Source: Burkholderiales bacterium
GTDB lineage: Bacteria; Pseudomonadota; Gammaproteobacteria; Burkholderiales; SG8-41
DNA length: 64,000 nucleotides
Reading direction: 5' to 3'
NCBI GenBank assembly: GCA_036262035.1
Contig: DATAJS010000005.1
Coordinates: forward strand, 164,110-228,109
Under the pieces are notes generated by a model. The model was not told where the DNA came from. It did no database searches and was given only the letters and a program-made list of their open reading frames with translations. Numbering within the stretch: position 1 is the first letter of the stretch; every line of letters begins with the position of its first letter. Shown one piece after another: positions 8,270-17,230 of this stretch. Position numbers and translations under genes: made by a program.

Positions 8270-9565
8270 ATGCCCCTCGGTTTCTACCTGATCATGGCGG
8301 CGCAGTTCTTCTCGTCGCTCGCCGACAATGCGCTGCTCGTCGCCGCCATCGCGCTGCTCATGCAGATGCATACGCCGGAATGGATGACGCCGCTGCTGAA
8401 GTTCTTCTTCACCGTGTCGTACGTGCTGTTCGCGGCTTTCGTCGGCGCCTTCGCCGACTCGATGCCGAAAGGGCGCGTGATGTTCGTCACCAACCTGGTG
8501 AAGATCGCCGGCTGCCTGATTATGTTTTTCCATGAATGGCTGACCGTGCCCGGCGTCGCCGCCTTCTGGGTGGTGCTGCTCGCGTACAGCGTCGTCGGCC
8601 TGGGCGCGGCGGCTTATTCTCCGGCGAAATACGGCATCCTCACCGAGCTCCTGCCGCACCACCGCCTGGTCATCGCCAACGGCTGGATCGAGGGCCTGAC
8701 CGTGGCCTCGATCATCCTCGGCACGCTGCTCGGCGGCGTGCTCATCAGCCGCGCGGTGTCGTCGATACTGCTCGCGTTCGACTTCCCCGGCATCGACACC
8801 GGCATCGACACCGCGCCCGAAGCGGCGATCGCGGTGATCGCGGTGTTCTACGTCATCGCCGCGATCTTCAACCTCTACATCCCCGACACCGGCGTCGACC
8901 ACCGCCAGCCGAGCCGCAATCCCTTGTTCCTCGTGCGCGAGTTCGCGCACTGCGTGAAGCTCCTGTGGAGCGACAAGCTCGGGCAGATCTCGCTCGCCAC
9001 CACGACGCTGTTCTGGGGCGCGGGCGCGACGCTGCAGTTCATCGTCCTCAAGTGGGCGGAAGTCGCGCTCGGCTATTCGCTGTCGCAGGCGACGGTGCTG
9101 CAGGGGGTGTGCGCGGTGGGCATCGCGATGGGGTCGGTCGTCGCGGCGCGCTTCGTGCCGCTGCGGCGGGCCGTGGACGTCGTGCCGGTCGGGGTCGCGA
9201 TGGGCCTGATCGTCATCGCCATGAACCTCGCGACCAACGTGCACGTCGCGATTCCCCTGATGATCCTGATCGGCGCGCTCGCCGGATTCTTCGTCGTGCC
9301 GATGAACGCCCTGCTCCAGCACCGCGGCCACATCCTGATGGGCGCCGGCCATTCGATCGCGGTGCAGAACTTCAACGAGAACCTGTCGATCCTCGTCATG
9401 CTCTCGGTCTACGCCACGCTGATGTGGCTCAAGTTCTCGATCTACACCGTCGTCGTGATCTTCGGGCTGTTCGTGTCAGGGACGATGCTGCTGGTGAGGA
9501 AGCGGCACCAATACAACGTGAAGCAGGGCGGGATACCGGTGATTCCGGCGGATGCGCAGCACTAG
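8270..9565 (+). CDS. lplT: Lysophospholipid transporter LplT
   Basis: Major-facilitator-type flippase for lysophospholipids in the inner membrane, 431 aa with about 11-12 hydrophobic segments. Recognisable LplT stretches include FFSSLADNALLVAAIALL near the N-terminus, GLGAAAYSPAKYGILTELLP near residue 115, and GFFVVPMNALLQHRGH. In enterobacteria LplT works with the acyltransferase Aas; no aas-like gene is adjacent here. It is convergent with the cupin gene across a GTGACG word-repeat hairpin. The ribosome site before the ATG is weak. Confidence 0.94.
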   Translation: MPLGFYLIMAAQFFSSLADNALLVAAIALLMQMHTPEWMTPLLKFFFTVSYVLFAAFVGAFADSMPKGRVMFVTNLVKIAGCLIMFFHEWLTVPGVAAFWVVLLAYSVVGLGAAAYSPAKYGILTELLPHHRLVIANGWIEGLTVASIILGTLLGGVLISRAVSSILLAFDFPGIDTGIDTAPEAAIAVIAVFYVIAAIFNLYIPDTGVDHRQPSRNPLFLVREFAHCVKLLWSDKLGQISLATTTLFWGAGATLQFIVLKWAEVALGYSLSQATVLQGVCAVGIAMGSVVAARFVPLRRAVDVVPVGVAMGLIVIAMNLATNVHVAIPLMILIGALAGFFVVPMNALLQHRGHILMGAGHSIAVQNFNENLSILVMLSVYATLMWLKFSIYTVVVIFGLFVSGTMLLVRKRHQYNVKQGGIPVIPADAQH

Positions 9566-9659
9566 GCGAAGTGACGGATGAGGCGGTGACGAAAGGCGTT
9601 TGCGCGGTGCGACCCGTCACCGTTTCACCCGTCACCGCATCACCCGTCACTTTTTCCGC
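9566..9659. repeat. GTGACG/CGTCAC word-repeat hairpin between convergent genes
   Basis: The left arm (GCGAAGTGACGGATGAGGC, then GGTGACG) runs 9566-9591. The right arm runs 9613-9659 with three CCGTCAC words and ends in CACTTTTTCCGC. The outer ends pair closely (GCG..AAGTGACGG with CCGTCACTT..CGC). This resembles a bidirectional transcription terminator for lplT and the cupin gene. It shares its word with the array at 1541-1677. Confidence 0.75.
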
Positions 9660-9662
9660 AAA

Positions 9663-10163
9663 TCAGACCGCCTCGAACTTCAGCCTCTTCACCTTCTCGA
9701 GATTGGTGCCTTCGATGCGGATCAACCGGGTCGGGCCGGTGCGGCTGGGGGAGTGGAGGTCGCCTTCGTTGTAGACGTGGGCGTCGCCGAGCTTGAGCTT
9801 GTACTCGCGCTTCTTCTTCACCTTGCCCGCTTTTTCGGTGCTCGCGGGCTCGAGCAGGTCCCAGTCGCTCATCGTGGTCTCGCCGCGCGCCTGGCCGTAG
9901 ATCGCCCACGACGGGCCGTGGTCGTGCGGGGCGCTTTCCTTGGCGCCTTCGTAGTTGTGCGCGATGATGCAAAAGCCCATCTCGGGGTCCTCGTAGAGGA
10001 TGTTGCGCTCGCTGGTCTCGCCGGCGAAGCTCTGCGCGACGAAGTCCTCGTCCTTCAGCGCCTTCTGGAGCAGCACGGCGACCTTGGCCCTGCCCTTAGG
10101 GGTGTTCTCGGCTTTGAGAATGTCGTGGGCCTGCGCGGAAAATTCCTGCACCGTCATCGCCAT
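9663..10163 (-). CDS. Cupin-fold metal-dependent protein
   Basis: A 166-aa protein of the double-stranded beta-helix (cupin) superfamily. The metal-binding style motif PHDHG near residue 80 and a later LHSPSR supply candidate ligand histidines, and GFCIIAHNY precedes them. Relatives are described only as predicted metal-dependent enzymes, so the substrate is unknown. A good ribosome site (GAAGGAGACGCC) supports the ATG at 10163. It lies 51 nt downstream of the ICMT-like gene in the same direction and may share its transcript. Confidence 0.7.
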   Translation of the reverse strand: MAMTVQEFSAQAHDILKAENTPKGRAKVAVLLQKALKDEDFVAQSFAGETSERNILYEDPEMGFCIIAHNYEGAKESAPHDHGPSWAIYGQARGETTMSDWDLLEPASTEKAGKVKKKREYKLKLGDAHVYNEGDLHSPSRTGPTRLIRIEGTNLEKVKRLKFEAV

Positions 10164-10214
10164 GGCGTCTCCTTCATCGAAAAGTCATGCGGGGAAACGT
10201 CGATGCTAGCACGG

Positions 10215-10814
10215 TCACAGCCAGCGCCGCACCCGCCGCCGATACGCCTCGTAGCGCTCGCCGTGCAGCGTCGAGAGATATCCTTCCTCGAGCCTCACCT
10301 GGAGCTGTATGAAGATCTCGGCCGCCACGAGCAGCGCGAGCGTCGCCGCCGCCGGATAGACGAGGACGAGGCCGAGCAGGTTCGCGCGCAGCGCGAGGAA
10401 GATCGGGTTGCGCGACATCGCGAACAACCCGCGCTCGACCAGCGCCGTCGGATGCTCGCGGTCGATGCCGATGCGCCACGATGCGCCCATCTGGGCCTGC
10501 GCGACCGCCATCAGGACGAGCGATGCGCCGAGCATCGCGCAGCCCACGATGAAGACCGCCTGAGAACGCAGCGCCGGCAGCGCGCCGAGCACGTCGAACG
10601 GCACGAGCCCGATCGCCAGAACCACGCTCGCGCCGCCCGCGGAGACCGCCTGCAGCCCGCGAGCGACGTAGAGCGCGACCTCGCCTTCCTTCGGCAGCAC
10701 CAGCGGATTCACGCCGGTTCGCTTGCGCACGATGATCGACCGCGCGACGAAGAGGACCCCCACGAACACCATGTAATACGCGAGCAGCCCGTAGCGGAAG
10801 ATCGGGTCGCCCAT
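10215..10814 (-). CDS. Isoprenylcysteine carboxyl methyltransferase-family membrane protein
   Basis: A 199-aa protein with about five membrane segments. The C-terminal part carries the ICMT/phospholipid-methyltransferase type layout: ALVERGLFAMSRNPIFLAL near residues 125-145, a hydrophobic pair, then LEEGYLSTLHGERYEAYRRRVRRWL. Such proteins methylate lipids or small molecules with SAM, but bacterial substrates are mostly unknown. It begins 13 nt after the CbbO-like gene and is probably in its operon. Confidence 0.75.
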   Translation of the reverse strand: MGDPIFRYGLLAYYMVFVGVLFVARSIIVRKRTGVNPLVLPKEGEVALYVARGLQAVSAGGASVVLAIGLVPFDVLGALPALRSQAVFIVGCAMLGASLVLMAVAQAQMGASWRIGIDREHPTALVERGLFAMSRNPIFLALRANLLGLVLVYPAAATLALLVAAEIFIQLQVRLEEGYLSTLHGERYEAYRRRVRRWL

Positions 10815-10827
10815 CGCGGGAGCGGCG

Positions 10828-13338
10828 CTAGCGCCGCAGGCGGAAATAGATCTCGGGGAGCTTGTTGGGCAGGCTGTTGATGTGGTCGAGCACGAGGTAG
10901 TGGCCGGGGCCGAAGATCTGCGGCAGATACTGGTTGGCCATCGTATCCACGGTGATGCAGAAGGGATGCACCCCTTTCGAGACCGCTTCCTTCACCGCCA
11001 TGCGCGTGTCTTCGTGGAGATAACGCCGGTCGCCGCCGTCGTCGTAATCCTCGGGACGCCCGTCCGACAGGATGAGCAGCAGGCGCCGGCGCGTCTCGAT
11101 GCCTTCGAAGCTCGCGGTCGCGTGCCGTATCGCCGCGCCCATGCGCGTCGCGAGCCGGCCCGACATGCCGCCGATCTGGCTGCGCACGTCCTCGGACAGC
11201 GGCTCGTCGAAATCCTTGATGTTGTAGTAGCTCACGTTGTCGCGATACTTGGAGCAGAAGCCGGCGATCGAATAGCTGTCGCCGACTTCCTCCATGCTCT
11301 CCGCGAACAGCAGCACGCCCGCGCGCACGCGGTCGACCAGGCGCCCGCCGCCTTCGGGCAGGTGCTGCATGATGGAAGTCGACATGTCGGCGAGCAGCGT
11401 CACCGCGATCTCGCGCTGGCGCATCTCGCGGCGCTTGTAGATGTCCGCCTTGGGCGAGCGTCCCGCGACTTTTTCGGCGACGTAGCTCACCACCGCGTTC
11501 AGGTCCATGTCGTCGCCGTCGAGCTGGCGCAGCTGCGGCGCCATGCGCGTCGGTTTCTGCGACTGGATCGCTTTCTTCAGGCGCTTCAGCGCGTTCGAAT
11601 ACTGGTTCATCAGGCGGCTGGTCTCCGCCATGTTCGATTCGCCGAGGCGCTTCTCCTGCACCCAGCTCCAGTTGCGCTTGTAGCGGTTCTCGCGGTAATC
11701 CCACTCGGGATACGGTATGCCTTTGTCGCTGCCGCCTTTGTCGCCGCGCTCGCTCTCCGCTTTCGCCGCCGCCTGCTGCGACGAGCCGCTCGACTCGCCG
11801 TAGCCCGCGACCTCCTCGCGCTGGCCGCTGTCCTGCTGGTCGCCGGCTTCGGCGTTCTGCGGCGTGCTCTCCTCCTCGCCCTCCTGCTGCTGCTCGTTCT
11901 GCTGCTCGGCGCCGGCCTGGGTCTGCTGGTCCTCGTCCTGCTGCTCCTGCGGATGCGCGAGCCGCGTCGAGTTCGGCGCGCGGCCGGGCAGATACGCAGC
12001 GTGGAACGCATCCAGGTCGCCGACGCGCGGCAGCGACGTCTCGGCGTAGATCGCGCCCGCCACGCGATACGAATCGGCGACGGTCGCCCCGCGCTCGAGC
12101 AGCGGTGCGAAGCGCGGATCGACGCCGCCCTGCCCGCGCGCGGCTTGCAGCGCGCCTTCGACCGTCGCGAGCGCGAGATCGTAGTAGGCGCCGGTCTCGG
12201 GATGCTTGGCGCCCGCGTCGCGCGCGGTCGCGGCGAGGCGGTGCAGATAGTTCGGGATGGCGCGCTGGACGCGGAAATCGACGCGCAGGTCCTCGCACAG
12301 GTCGAAGATGAGCTGGAAGCGCAGCGCGTCGTCGCCGTAGCGCACGAAGAGCGGCGCCCACGACACCGCGTCGCCTTCCGGGAACTCGATGTTCGCGGCC
12401 TTGAACAGCGCGCGCATGGCGTTGCGCTCGAAGGTGCCGTAGCGGATGTGCGCGGCGGCGTGCAGCACGCCGAGGATCGCCTCGCTGCGGCTCGGCATCA
12501 CCGCGGGCACGAAGATCGTGCGTCCGTCGGTCTCGACGAAAGGCCGCCCTTTCTCCGGCGACCAGCTCGATTCCTTCAGATCGAAGGCCGCGCCGTACCA
12601 GACGTCGAGCAGCATGGTCAGCAGCCGGTTGCGGTCGGCGAGCCTGAAGCCCGGCAGGTGCTCGAGCAGGAGCGCGAGGCTCTCTTCCGATTCCAGCCTG
12701 AAATACGCCTCGCCGCGCGCGCGGCCCGACTGCATGATGTCCGCGCCGCGCAGCGCCCACGGCAGGATCGCCTGCGCGCCGAGCAGGTTACGCACGCGGA
12801 TCGCGCCGCCGAGATACGTCGACAGCATCAGCTTGCGCGATTCGAAGAGCTCTTCGGCGGGCGCGCTCAACTGCTCGACGCCGGTGACGCCCTGACGTCC
12901 CGCGAGATCGAGCACCGGGGTCGTGAAATACGTCGAGCCGCTGTCGATCTGGCGCGCGCACCACACGAAGCCGATCTCGGCCCAGCGCTTCTCGCCGCTG
13001 TGCCCGAGCGACCCGAACGCGCGCGGCAGGTTCGCCATGAAGCCTTCGAGCGCGCGCCACGACCCGCGCCAGCGCATGAACTGCAGCGCCTGCTCGGTCC
13101 ACGGCAGGACGGTTTCGGAAACTTCCTCGGCGGGCGCGCTGCCGCGGATGAAGGCGCGGCCGGCTTCGCGGTCGAAATCGAAGAGCGTGCGGCATGCGTT
13201 CAGCCACTCGACGGTCACGACCTCGCCGTGAGGCTCGATGACGGCGAGCGTCTCTTCGATGTCGCGGTGCGCGGCGTGGCTGTCGCGCTCGAGCTCTGCG
13301 AGCAGCGCCGCGACCGCGGGCTTACGTGCTGCGGCCAT
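10828..13338 (-). CDS. CbbO/NorD-like von Willebrand factor A protein
   Basis: An 836-aa protein with a C-terminal VWA domain. Its MIDAS-type start TLLADMSTSI is near residue 640 and the later ILSDGRPEDYDD belongs to the same domain. The middle (about residues 465-560) is a low-complexity Gln/Glu/Ser linker. Known relatives CbbO and NorD act with the AAA+ partner CbbQ/NorQ as metal-insertion or activation chaperones for RuBisCO or nitric oxide reductase. Here the partner lies directly upstream (7 nt), but neither target enzyme is in the window. The client is therefore unknown. Confidence 0.88.
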   Translation of the reverse strand: MAAARKPAVAALLAELERDSHAAHRDIEETLAVIEPHGEVVTVEWLNACRTLFDFDREAGRAFIRGSAPAEEVSETVLPWTEQALQFMRWRGSWRALEGFMANLPRAFGSLGHSGEKRWAEIGFVWCARQIDSGSTYFTTPVLDLAGRQGVTGVEQLSAPAEELFESRKLMLSTYLGGAIRVRNLLGAQAILPWALRGADIMQSGRARGEAYFRLESEESLALLLEHLPGFRLADRNRLLTMLLDVWYGAAFDLKESSWSPEKGRPFVETDGRTIFVPAVMPSRSEAILGVLHAAAHIRYGTFERNAMRALFKAANIEFPEGDAVSWAPLFVRYGDDALRFQLIFDLCEDLRVDFRVQRAIPNYLHRLAATARDAGAKHPETGAYYDLALATVEGALQAARGQGGVDPRFAPLLERGATVADSYRVAGAIYAETSLPRVGDLDAFHAAYLPGRAPNSTRLAHPQEQQDEDQQTQAGAEQQNEQQQEGEEESTPQNAEAGDQQDSGQREEVAGYGESSGSSQQAAAKAESERGDKGGSDKGIPYPEWDYRENRYKRNWSWVQEKRLGESNMAETSRLMNQYSNALKRLKKAIQSQKPTRMAPQLRQLDGDDMDLNAVVSYVAEKVAGRSPKADIYKRREMRQREIAVTLLADMSTSIMQHLPEGGGRLVDRVRAGVLLFAESMEEVGDSYSIAGFCSKYRDNVSYYNIKDFDEPLSEDVRSQIGGMSGRLATRMGAAIRHATASFEGIETRRRLLLILSDGRPEDYDDGGDRRYLHEDTRMAVKEAVSKGVHPFCITVDTMANQYLPQIFGPGHYLVLDHINSLPNKLPEIYFRLRR

Positions 13339-13345
13339 CGGCGCG

Positions 13346-14191
13346 TTACGCGAAATGCGCCTGGACGATCTCCATCAGCGCGTCGGCGAGCTCGACGTCG
13401 TCGGTGATCGGATTGACCATCGCGACCTGGCACGCGGCGATCGGATCGAGCCCGGCGTTCATCATGTTGGCGGCGTATACCAGCGCGCGCGTCGAGGTCG
13501 CTTCCTCCAGGCCGTGGTCCTTGAGCAGGCGCGCCTTGCGCCCCGCGGCGACGAGTTGGTGCACGATCTCGGGCGAGATGCCCTGCGCTTCGGCGAGCAC
13601 GATCCTGCGCTCGATCTCCTCGGGCGGGAAATCGAAGTTGATCGCGATGAAGCGCTGCTTGGTCGAAGGCTTGAGATCCTTGAGCACCGTCTGATAGCCG
13701 GGGTTGTACGAGATCACGAGCATGAAGTCTTCGTGCGCGTCGATCTCCTGCCCCTTCTTCTCGATCGTGAGACGGCGGCGGTGGTCGGTGAGCGAATGGA
13801 TCACCACGGTCGAGTCGGTGCGCGCTTCGACGATCTCGTCGAGATAGCAGATCGCCCCGGCTTTGACCGCGCGCGTCAGCGGTCCGTCCTGCCAGACCGT
13901 CTCCGCGCCTTCGAGCAGGAAGCGGCCGACGAGATCCGAGCTCGTCAGGTCTTCATGACACGACACCGTGACGAGCGGGCGCTCGAGCTGGAAAGCCATG
14001 TGCTCGAGGAAGCGCGTCTTGCCGCACCCCGTCGGGCCCTTGAGCATGATCGGCAGGCGCTTCTTGTAGGCGGCCTCGAAGATCGCGACCTCGTTGCCCT
14101 GCGGCTCGTAATACGGCGCGGTCTCGCCGACCTGCGGGACCTGCACGATGTCGCGTTCGACACCTTTCAATCGATTCACTGCGGTTTTCAT
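13346..14191 (-). CDS. CbbQ/NorQ-like MoxR-family AAA+ ATPase
   Basis: A 281-aa AAA+ ATPase of the MoxR/CbbQ class. Walker A GPTGCGKT is near residues 52-59, Walker [13 protein letters not shown] near 113, and the sensor segment SYNPGYQ near 163; the last is typical of CbbQ/NorQ/GvpN. It is expected to form hexamers that remodel a client together with the VWA protein encoded 7 nt downstream. I chose the ATG at 14191 over an upstream GTG two codons earlier. The leader holds TATTAATAT, a possible -10. Confidence 0.88.
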   Translation of the reverse strand: MKTAVNRLKGVERDIVQVPQVGETAPYYEPQGNEVAIFEAAYKKRLPIMLKGPTGCGKTRFLEHMAFQLERPLVTVSCHEDLTSSDLVGRFLLEGAETVWQDGPLTRAVKAGAICYLDEIVEARTDSTVVIHSLTDHRRRLTIEKKGQEIDAHEDFMLVISYNPGYQTVLKDLKPSTKQRFIAINFDFPPEEIERRIVLAEAQGISPEIVHQLVAAGRKARLLKDHGLEEATSTRALVYAANMMNAGLDPIAACQVAMVNPITDDVELADALMEIVQAHFA

Positions 14192-14288
14192 CAACACACG
14201 GCCTTTGGTGGGAGTGCGGGTGTAACGATATTAATACAGTTCGGCGCCCGAGGTTTCCGGGTCCGAGCCTGCGAGCTTCGTGCCCTGC

Positions 14289-14783
14289 TCACAGTAAGGT
14301 CGGAGCGTTCGGAAGCTCGTCCGGATTCGCGCCCTCCGCCGGGAAATGGGCGGCGAGGCGCTCGCCGATCTCGGCCACGCCGGCCGCCGCGCCCTGCTCG
14401 AAGCGTCGCTCGCCGAACGCCGCCTGCATGCGCCCGCAGATGGCGTCCCACGCCGACTGCGGGATCGCGCGAGCGATGCCGCGGTCGGCGACGATCTCGA
14501 TGCAGCGGTCGACGAGCTGCACGTAGACGAGCACGCCGGTGTTTTCCTCGGTATCCCACACTTTCAGCAGCGAGAACACTTCGAGCGCGCGCTCGCGCGG
14601 CGTGAGCCCGCGCAGGACCGGCAGAAACTCCAGCGCGCCTTCGACGGCGAAGCGGATCTCGCCGCGATGCGCATTCTCCGATGCGCCGATCGCCGCTTCG
14701 ATGCGCGCGATCGCCGCCTGCGGAAAGGCGCGGCGCACGATCCACGGCGCCGCGAAGAGATGACGAAATGGGCGCATGCTCAT
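14289..14783 (-). CDS. TPM-domain protein (second of two)
   Basis: A 164-aa protein related to the TPM/YgcG fold: ARIEAAIGASENAHRGEIRFAVE near residues 25-47, then ALEVFSLLKVWDTEENTGVLVYV. There is no evident signal peptide. I place the start at the ATG at 14783 (MSMRPFRHLF). A longer open frame exists, but it would translate a REP-like intergenic sequence. It lies downstream of the first TPM gene and upstream of the CbbQ-like ATPase on the same strand. Confidence 0.75.
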   Translation of the reverse strand: MSMRPFRHLFAAPWIVRRAFPQAAIARIEAAIGASENAHRGEIRFAVEGALEFLPVLRGLTPRERALEVFSLLKVWDTEENTGVLVYVQLVDRCIEIVADRGIARAIPQSAWDAICGRMQAAFGERRFEQGAAAGVAEIGERLAAHFPAEGANPDELPNAPTLL

Positions 14784-14833
14784 TTCGTCATCGCGAGGCG
14801 CCCGCAGGGGCGCCGTGGCGATCTCGTGGCGCA
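14784..14833. repeat. REP-like element (CGTCATCGCGAGGCG...GGCGATC)
   Basis: CGTCATCGCGAGGCGCC, a short GC-rich hairpin (GCGCCCGCAGGGGCGC), then CGTGGCGATCTCG. Read on the other strand it matches the unit at 33871-33912 before mfd (GATCGCCACGGCG ... CGCCTCGCGATGACG). It is therefore a dispersed repeat in this genome. Confidence 0.7.
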
Positions 14834-14846
14834 CGGATGCGACGCA

Positions 14847-15728
14847 TCACCAGCGCCCCGAAGCCCCGCCGCCGCCGAAGCCGCCGCCGCCACCGCCCCA
14901 GCTTCCACCGCCTCCGCCGCCCCAGCCGCCGCCGATGCCGCCGCCGGGCCAGCCGCCCGAATACCAGCCGCCGCGGCCGTGGCGGCCCGCGAAACCGCCC
15001 ATCAGCGACAGGAACATCGCGACGATCGCGACCACGATGCCGATCGCGATCGATCCGAGCATGAGCCAACCGGCGATCCCCGCGAGTCCGCCGATCACGC
15101 CCGAGCCCGCGAACCTGCCGAGCATCGCGCGCAGCAAGCCGCCGACGATGAAGACCAGGACGAAGCCGACCATCAGGAAGCTTTCGAGCCCGCCGCCGTC
15201 GCCGGGCCCCTGGATCTCACCCCGGCGGGCCGGCGGCAGCTTCTCGCCCTCGATCAGCGCGATGAGGCGCGTGACGCCCGCGTCGATGCCGCCGTAGAAA
15301 TCACCGCGCTTGAAGTGCGGCACGATGTCGTCGGACACCACGCGCTTGGCGACCGCGTCCGGGATCACCCCTTCGAGGCCATAGCCGACCTCGATGCGCA
15401 GCGTCCGGTCCTTGATGGCGACGACGAGGATCACGCCGTCGTCGATCTTCTTGCGGCCGGGCTTCACCTGCTCGGCGAGGCGTATCGCATACTGCTCGAT
15501 CGCCTCGGGCTGGGTCGTCGGTACGACGACCACCACGATCTGCGAGCCTTTCTTCGCTTCGAAAGCCCGCAGACGTTCTTCGAGCGCCGAGCGCTGCTGC
15601 GCGGTGAGCGTGCCTGACGTGTCGGTGACGCGCGAGGTGACGTTCGGCAGCGCCACTTGCGCCAGCGCCGCGAACGCGGCGAAGAGCAGCGCTGCGGCGG
15701 CGAGCGCCGCTCGCAGCGGCATCGTCAT
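14847..15728 (-). CDS. TPM-domain membrane protein with Gly-rich tail (YgcG-like)
   Basis: A 293-aa exported protein. A signal peptide is at about residues 1-23 (ending ALAQ). The TPM domain follows at about 25-160, with SQIVVVVVPTTQPEAIEQYA and GYGLEGVIPDAVAKRV. Two membrane stretches lie near 180-240, then a Gly/Trp/Ser-rich C-terminus. This architecture goes with LemA in many bacteria and is linked in the literature to photosystem II repair proteins in plants, while the bacterial role is unclear. It starts 3 nt after the lemA stop, so the pair is an operon. Confidence 0.88.
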   Translation of the reverse strand: MTMPLRAALAAAALLFAAFAALAQVALPNVTSRVTDTSGTLTAQQRSALEERLRAFEAKKGSQIVVVVVPTTQPEAIEQYAIRLAEQVKPGRKKIDDGVILVVAIKDRTLRIEVGYGLEGVIPDAVAKRVVSDDIVPHFKRGDFYGGIDAGVTRLIALIEGEKLPPARRGEIQGPGDGGGLESFLMVGFVLVFIVGGLLRAMLGRFAGSGVIGGLAGIAGWLMLGSIAIGIVVAIVAMFLSLMGGFAGRHGRGGWYSGGWPGGGIGGGWGGGGGGSWGGGGGGFGGGGASGRW

Positions 15729-15731
15729 CGC

Positions 15732-16388
15732 TTACTTGGCCGGCGCGGGCGCCGGCTCGGGCCGCGGCGACTGCGCGCGGTCGCGCGAAGGCTGGCTGGT
15801 GCCGAAATCGACCGTCGGCGGCCGCGCGATCTCTTTCTCGTTCTCGACGGTGAACTGCGGCTTCTCCTTGTGCCCGAACATCATCGCGGTGAGGTTGGTC
15901 GGGAACGAGCGCACCGTCACGTTGTATTCCTGCACCGCCTTGATGTAGCGGTTGCGCGCGACGGTGATGCGGTTTTCGGTGCCTTCGAGCTGCGCCTGGA
16001 GGTCGCGGAAGTTCTGGTCGGACTTCAACTGCGGATAGGCTTCGGCGACCACGAGCAGCCGCGACAGCGCGCCGGTGAGCTGCCCCTGCGCCTGCTGGAA
16101 TTGCTGGAACTTCTGCGGATCGGTGAGGATGTCGGGGCTGGTCTGGATGCTCGTCGCCTTGGCGCGCGCCTCGGTGACGCCGATCAGCACGTCCTTCTCC
16201 TGCTGCGCGTAGCCCTTCACCGTGTTGACGAGGTTGGGGATGAGGTCGGCGCGGCGCTGGTACTGGTTGACCACCTCCGACCATGCCGCCTTGATCTGCT
16301 CGTCCTGCGACTGCAGCGTGTTGTAGCCGCAGCCGGACAGGCCGAGCGCGACGATACAGAGCATGACTGAAGCGAGCCAGCGAGCCAT
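15732..16388 (-). CDS. lemA: LemA-family lipoprotein
   Basis: A 218-aa LemA protein with a lipobox: residues 1-20 form a signal peptide ending LGLSGC, so C20 is probably lipidated. The diagnostic helical segment is DEQIKAAWSEVVNQYQRRAD, then LIPNLVNTVKGYA, followed by a long alpha-helical bundle and a Pro/Ala-rich tail. LemA/TPM pairs are widespread envelope proteins of uncertain function. It is the first gene of the LemA-TPM-TPM set, with the CbbQO-like pair further downstream. Confidence 0.92.
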   Translation of the reverse strand: MARWLASVMLCIVALGLSGCGYNTLQSQDEQIKAAWSEVVNQYQRRADLIPNLVNTVKGYAQQEKDVLIGVTEARAKATSIQTSPDILTDPQKFQQFQQAQGQLTGALSRLLVVAEAYPQLKSDQNFRDLQAQLEGTENRITVARNRYIKAVQEYNVTVRSFPTNLTAMMFGHKEKPQFTVENEKEIARPPTVDFGTSQPSRDRAQSPRPEPAPAPAK

Positions 16389-16453
16389 GGCTATCCTTAG
16401 TTGAGCGCGAGAGCGCGCGATCCGTATGATAAATGGGTTTCGCGGCGCGCGTT

Positions 16454-17230
16454 TCAAGCGCCGGCGTTCGCGGCCTGCAGCCCGTGCATCGTCCTGCGCG
16501 CGAAGCACAGGTCTTCCCATGCCTTCGCCTTGTCGCCGAGGGTGCGCAGCAGGTACGCCGGATGGTAGGTGACGATGAGCGGCGTTCCGGCGAACTCGAG
16601 CACGCGCCCGCGCAGGCTCGCGATGCTCGCTTCCCTCGCCAGCAGGTTGAGCGCCGCGACTCGCCCCAGCGCGATCAGCAGCTTGGGTTTCACCAGCTCG
16701 ATCTGCCGCCGCAGGAAAGGCAGGCATAGTGCCGCCTCGCCGGGCTCCGGATTGCGGTTGCCGGGCGGCCGGCACTTCACGATGTTCGCGATGTACACGT
16801 CCTCGCCGCGCTTCAAACTGATGGCGGCAAGCATGCTGTCGAGGAGCTTGCCCGCCTGGCCGACGAAAGGATCGCCGAGCGCGTCCTCGTCGGCCCCGGG
16901 CCCCTCGCCGACGAACATCCAGTCGGCGTTCTCGTCGCCGACGCCGAATACGGTGTTGGTGCGCTTCGCGTGCAGCGCGCACGACATGCACTGCGCGACC
17001 GCCGCCTTCAGCTCGGGCCAGTCCATGCGCATGATCGCGGCAGCGCGGTCGCCCGCGATCGCGGAATGCGTCGCCGGCGGTGCTGCAGGTGCCGAGACTC
17101 TCGCAGCAGGAGGCGCCGCTTCCGCGGCGAGCGGTGCTGCGGCGGGCGCGACGTCCTCGGCAACGGCGTCGCGCGAGCGCCACACCGCGAGCCCCATCTC
17201 CTCGAGCATCTCTTCGCGCGTGCGCTTCAT
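16454..17230 (-). CDS. Family-4 type uracil-DNA glycosylase
   Basis: A 258-aa Fe-S uracil-DNA glycosylase. Motif 1 is GEGPGADEDALGDPFVG and motif 2 is VTYHPAYLLR. The cysteines of the cluster are likely the CMSC pair, the Cys in VKCRPPGNRNP, and the Cys in AALC. It removes uracil from DNA for base excision repair. An Ala/Pro-rich stretch of about 60 residues precedes the catalytic domain, as in many proteobacterial homologues. It follows rimI directly (TAG then ATG), completing a tsaB-rimI-udg set. Confidence 0.92.
   Translation of the reverse strand: MKRTREEMLEEMGLAVWRSRDAVAEDVAPAAAPLAAEAAPPAARVSAPAAPPATHSAIAGDRAAAIMRMDWPELKAAVAQCMSCALHAKRTNTVFGVGDENADWMFVGEGPGADEDALGDPFVGQAGKLLDSMLAAISLKRGEDVYIANIVKCRPPGNRNPEPGEAALCLPFLRRQIELVKPKLLIALGRVAALNLLAREASIASLRGRVLEFAGTPLIVTYHPAYLLRTLGDKAKAWEDLCFARRTMHGLQAANAGA

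Noticed and set aside
10882-13407. Long plus-strand frame opposite the CbbO-like gene
   Set aside because: A shadow of the VWA gene; the sequence lacks any recognisable fold and is of biased Arg/Ala/His composition.
10828-14191. Calling the QO pair a RuBisCO activase or NO-reductase operon
   Set aside because: No cbbLS, cbbM or norCB genes appear in the window, so only the family can be stated.
14783-14834. Extended N-terminus of the second TPM protein
   Set aside because: The extra codons lie in a REP-like repeat; a better start follows at 14783.
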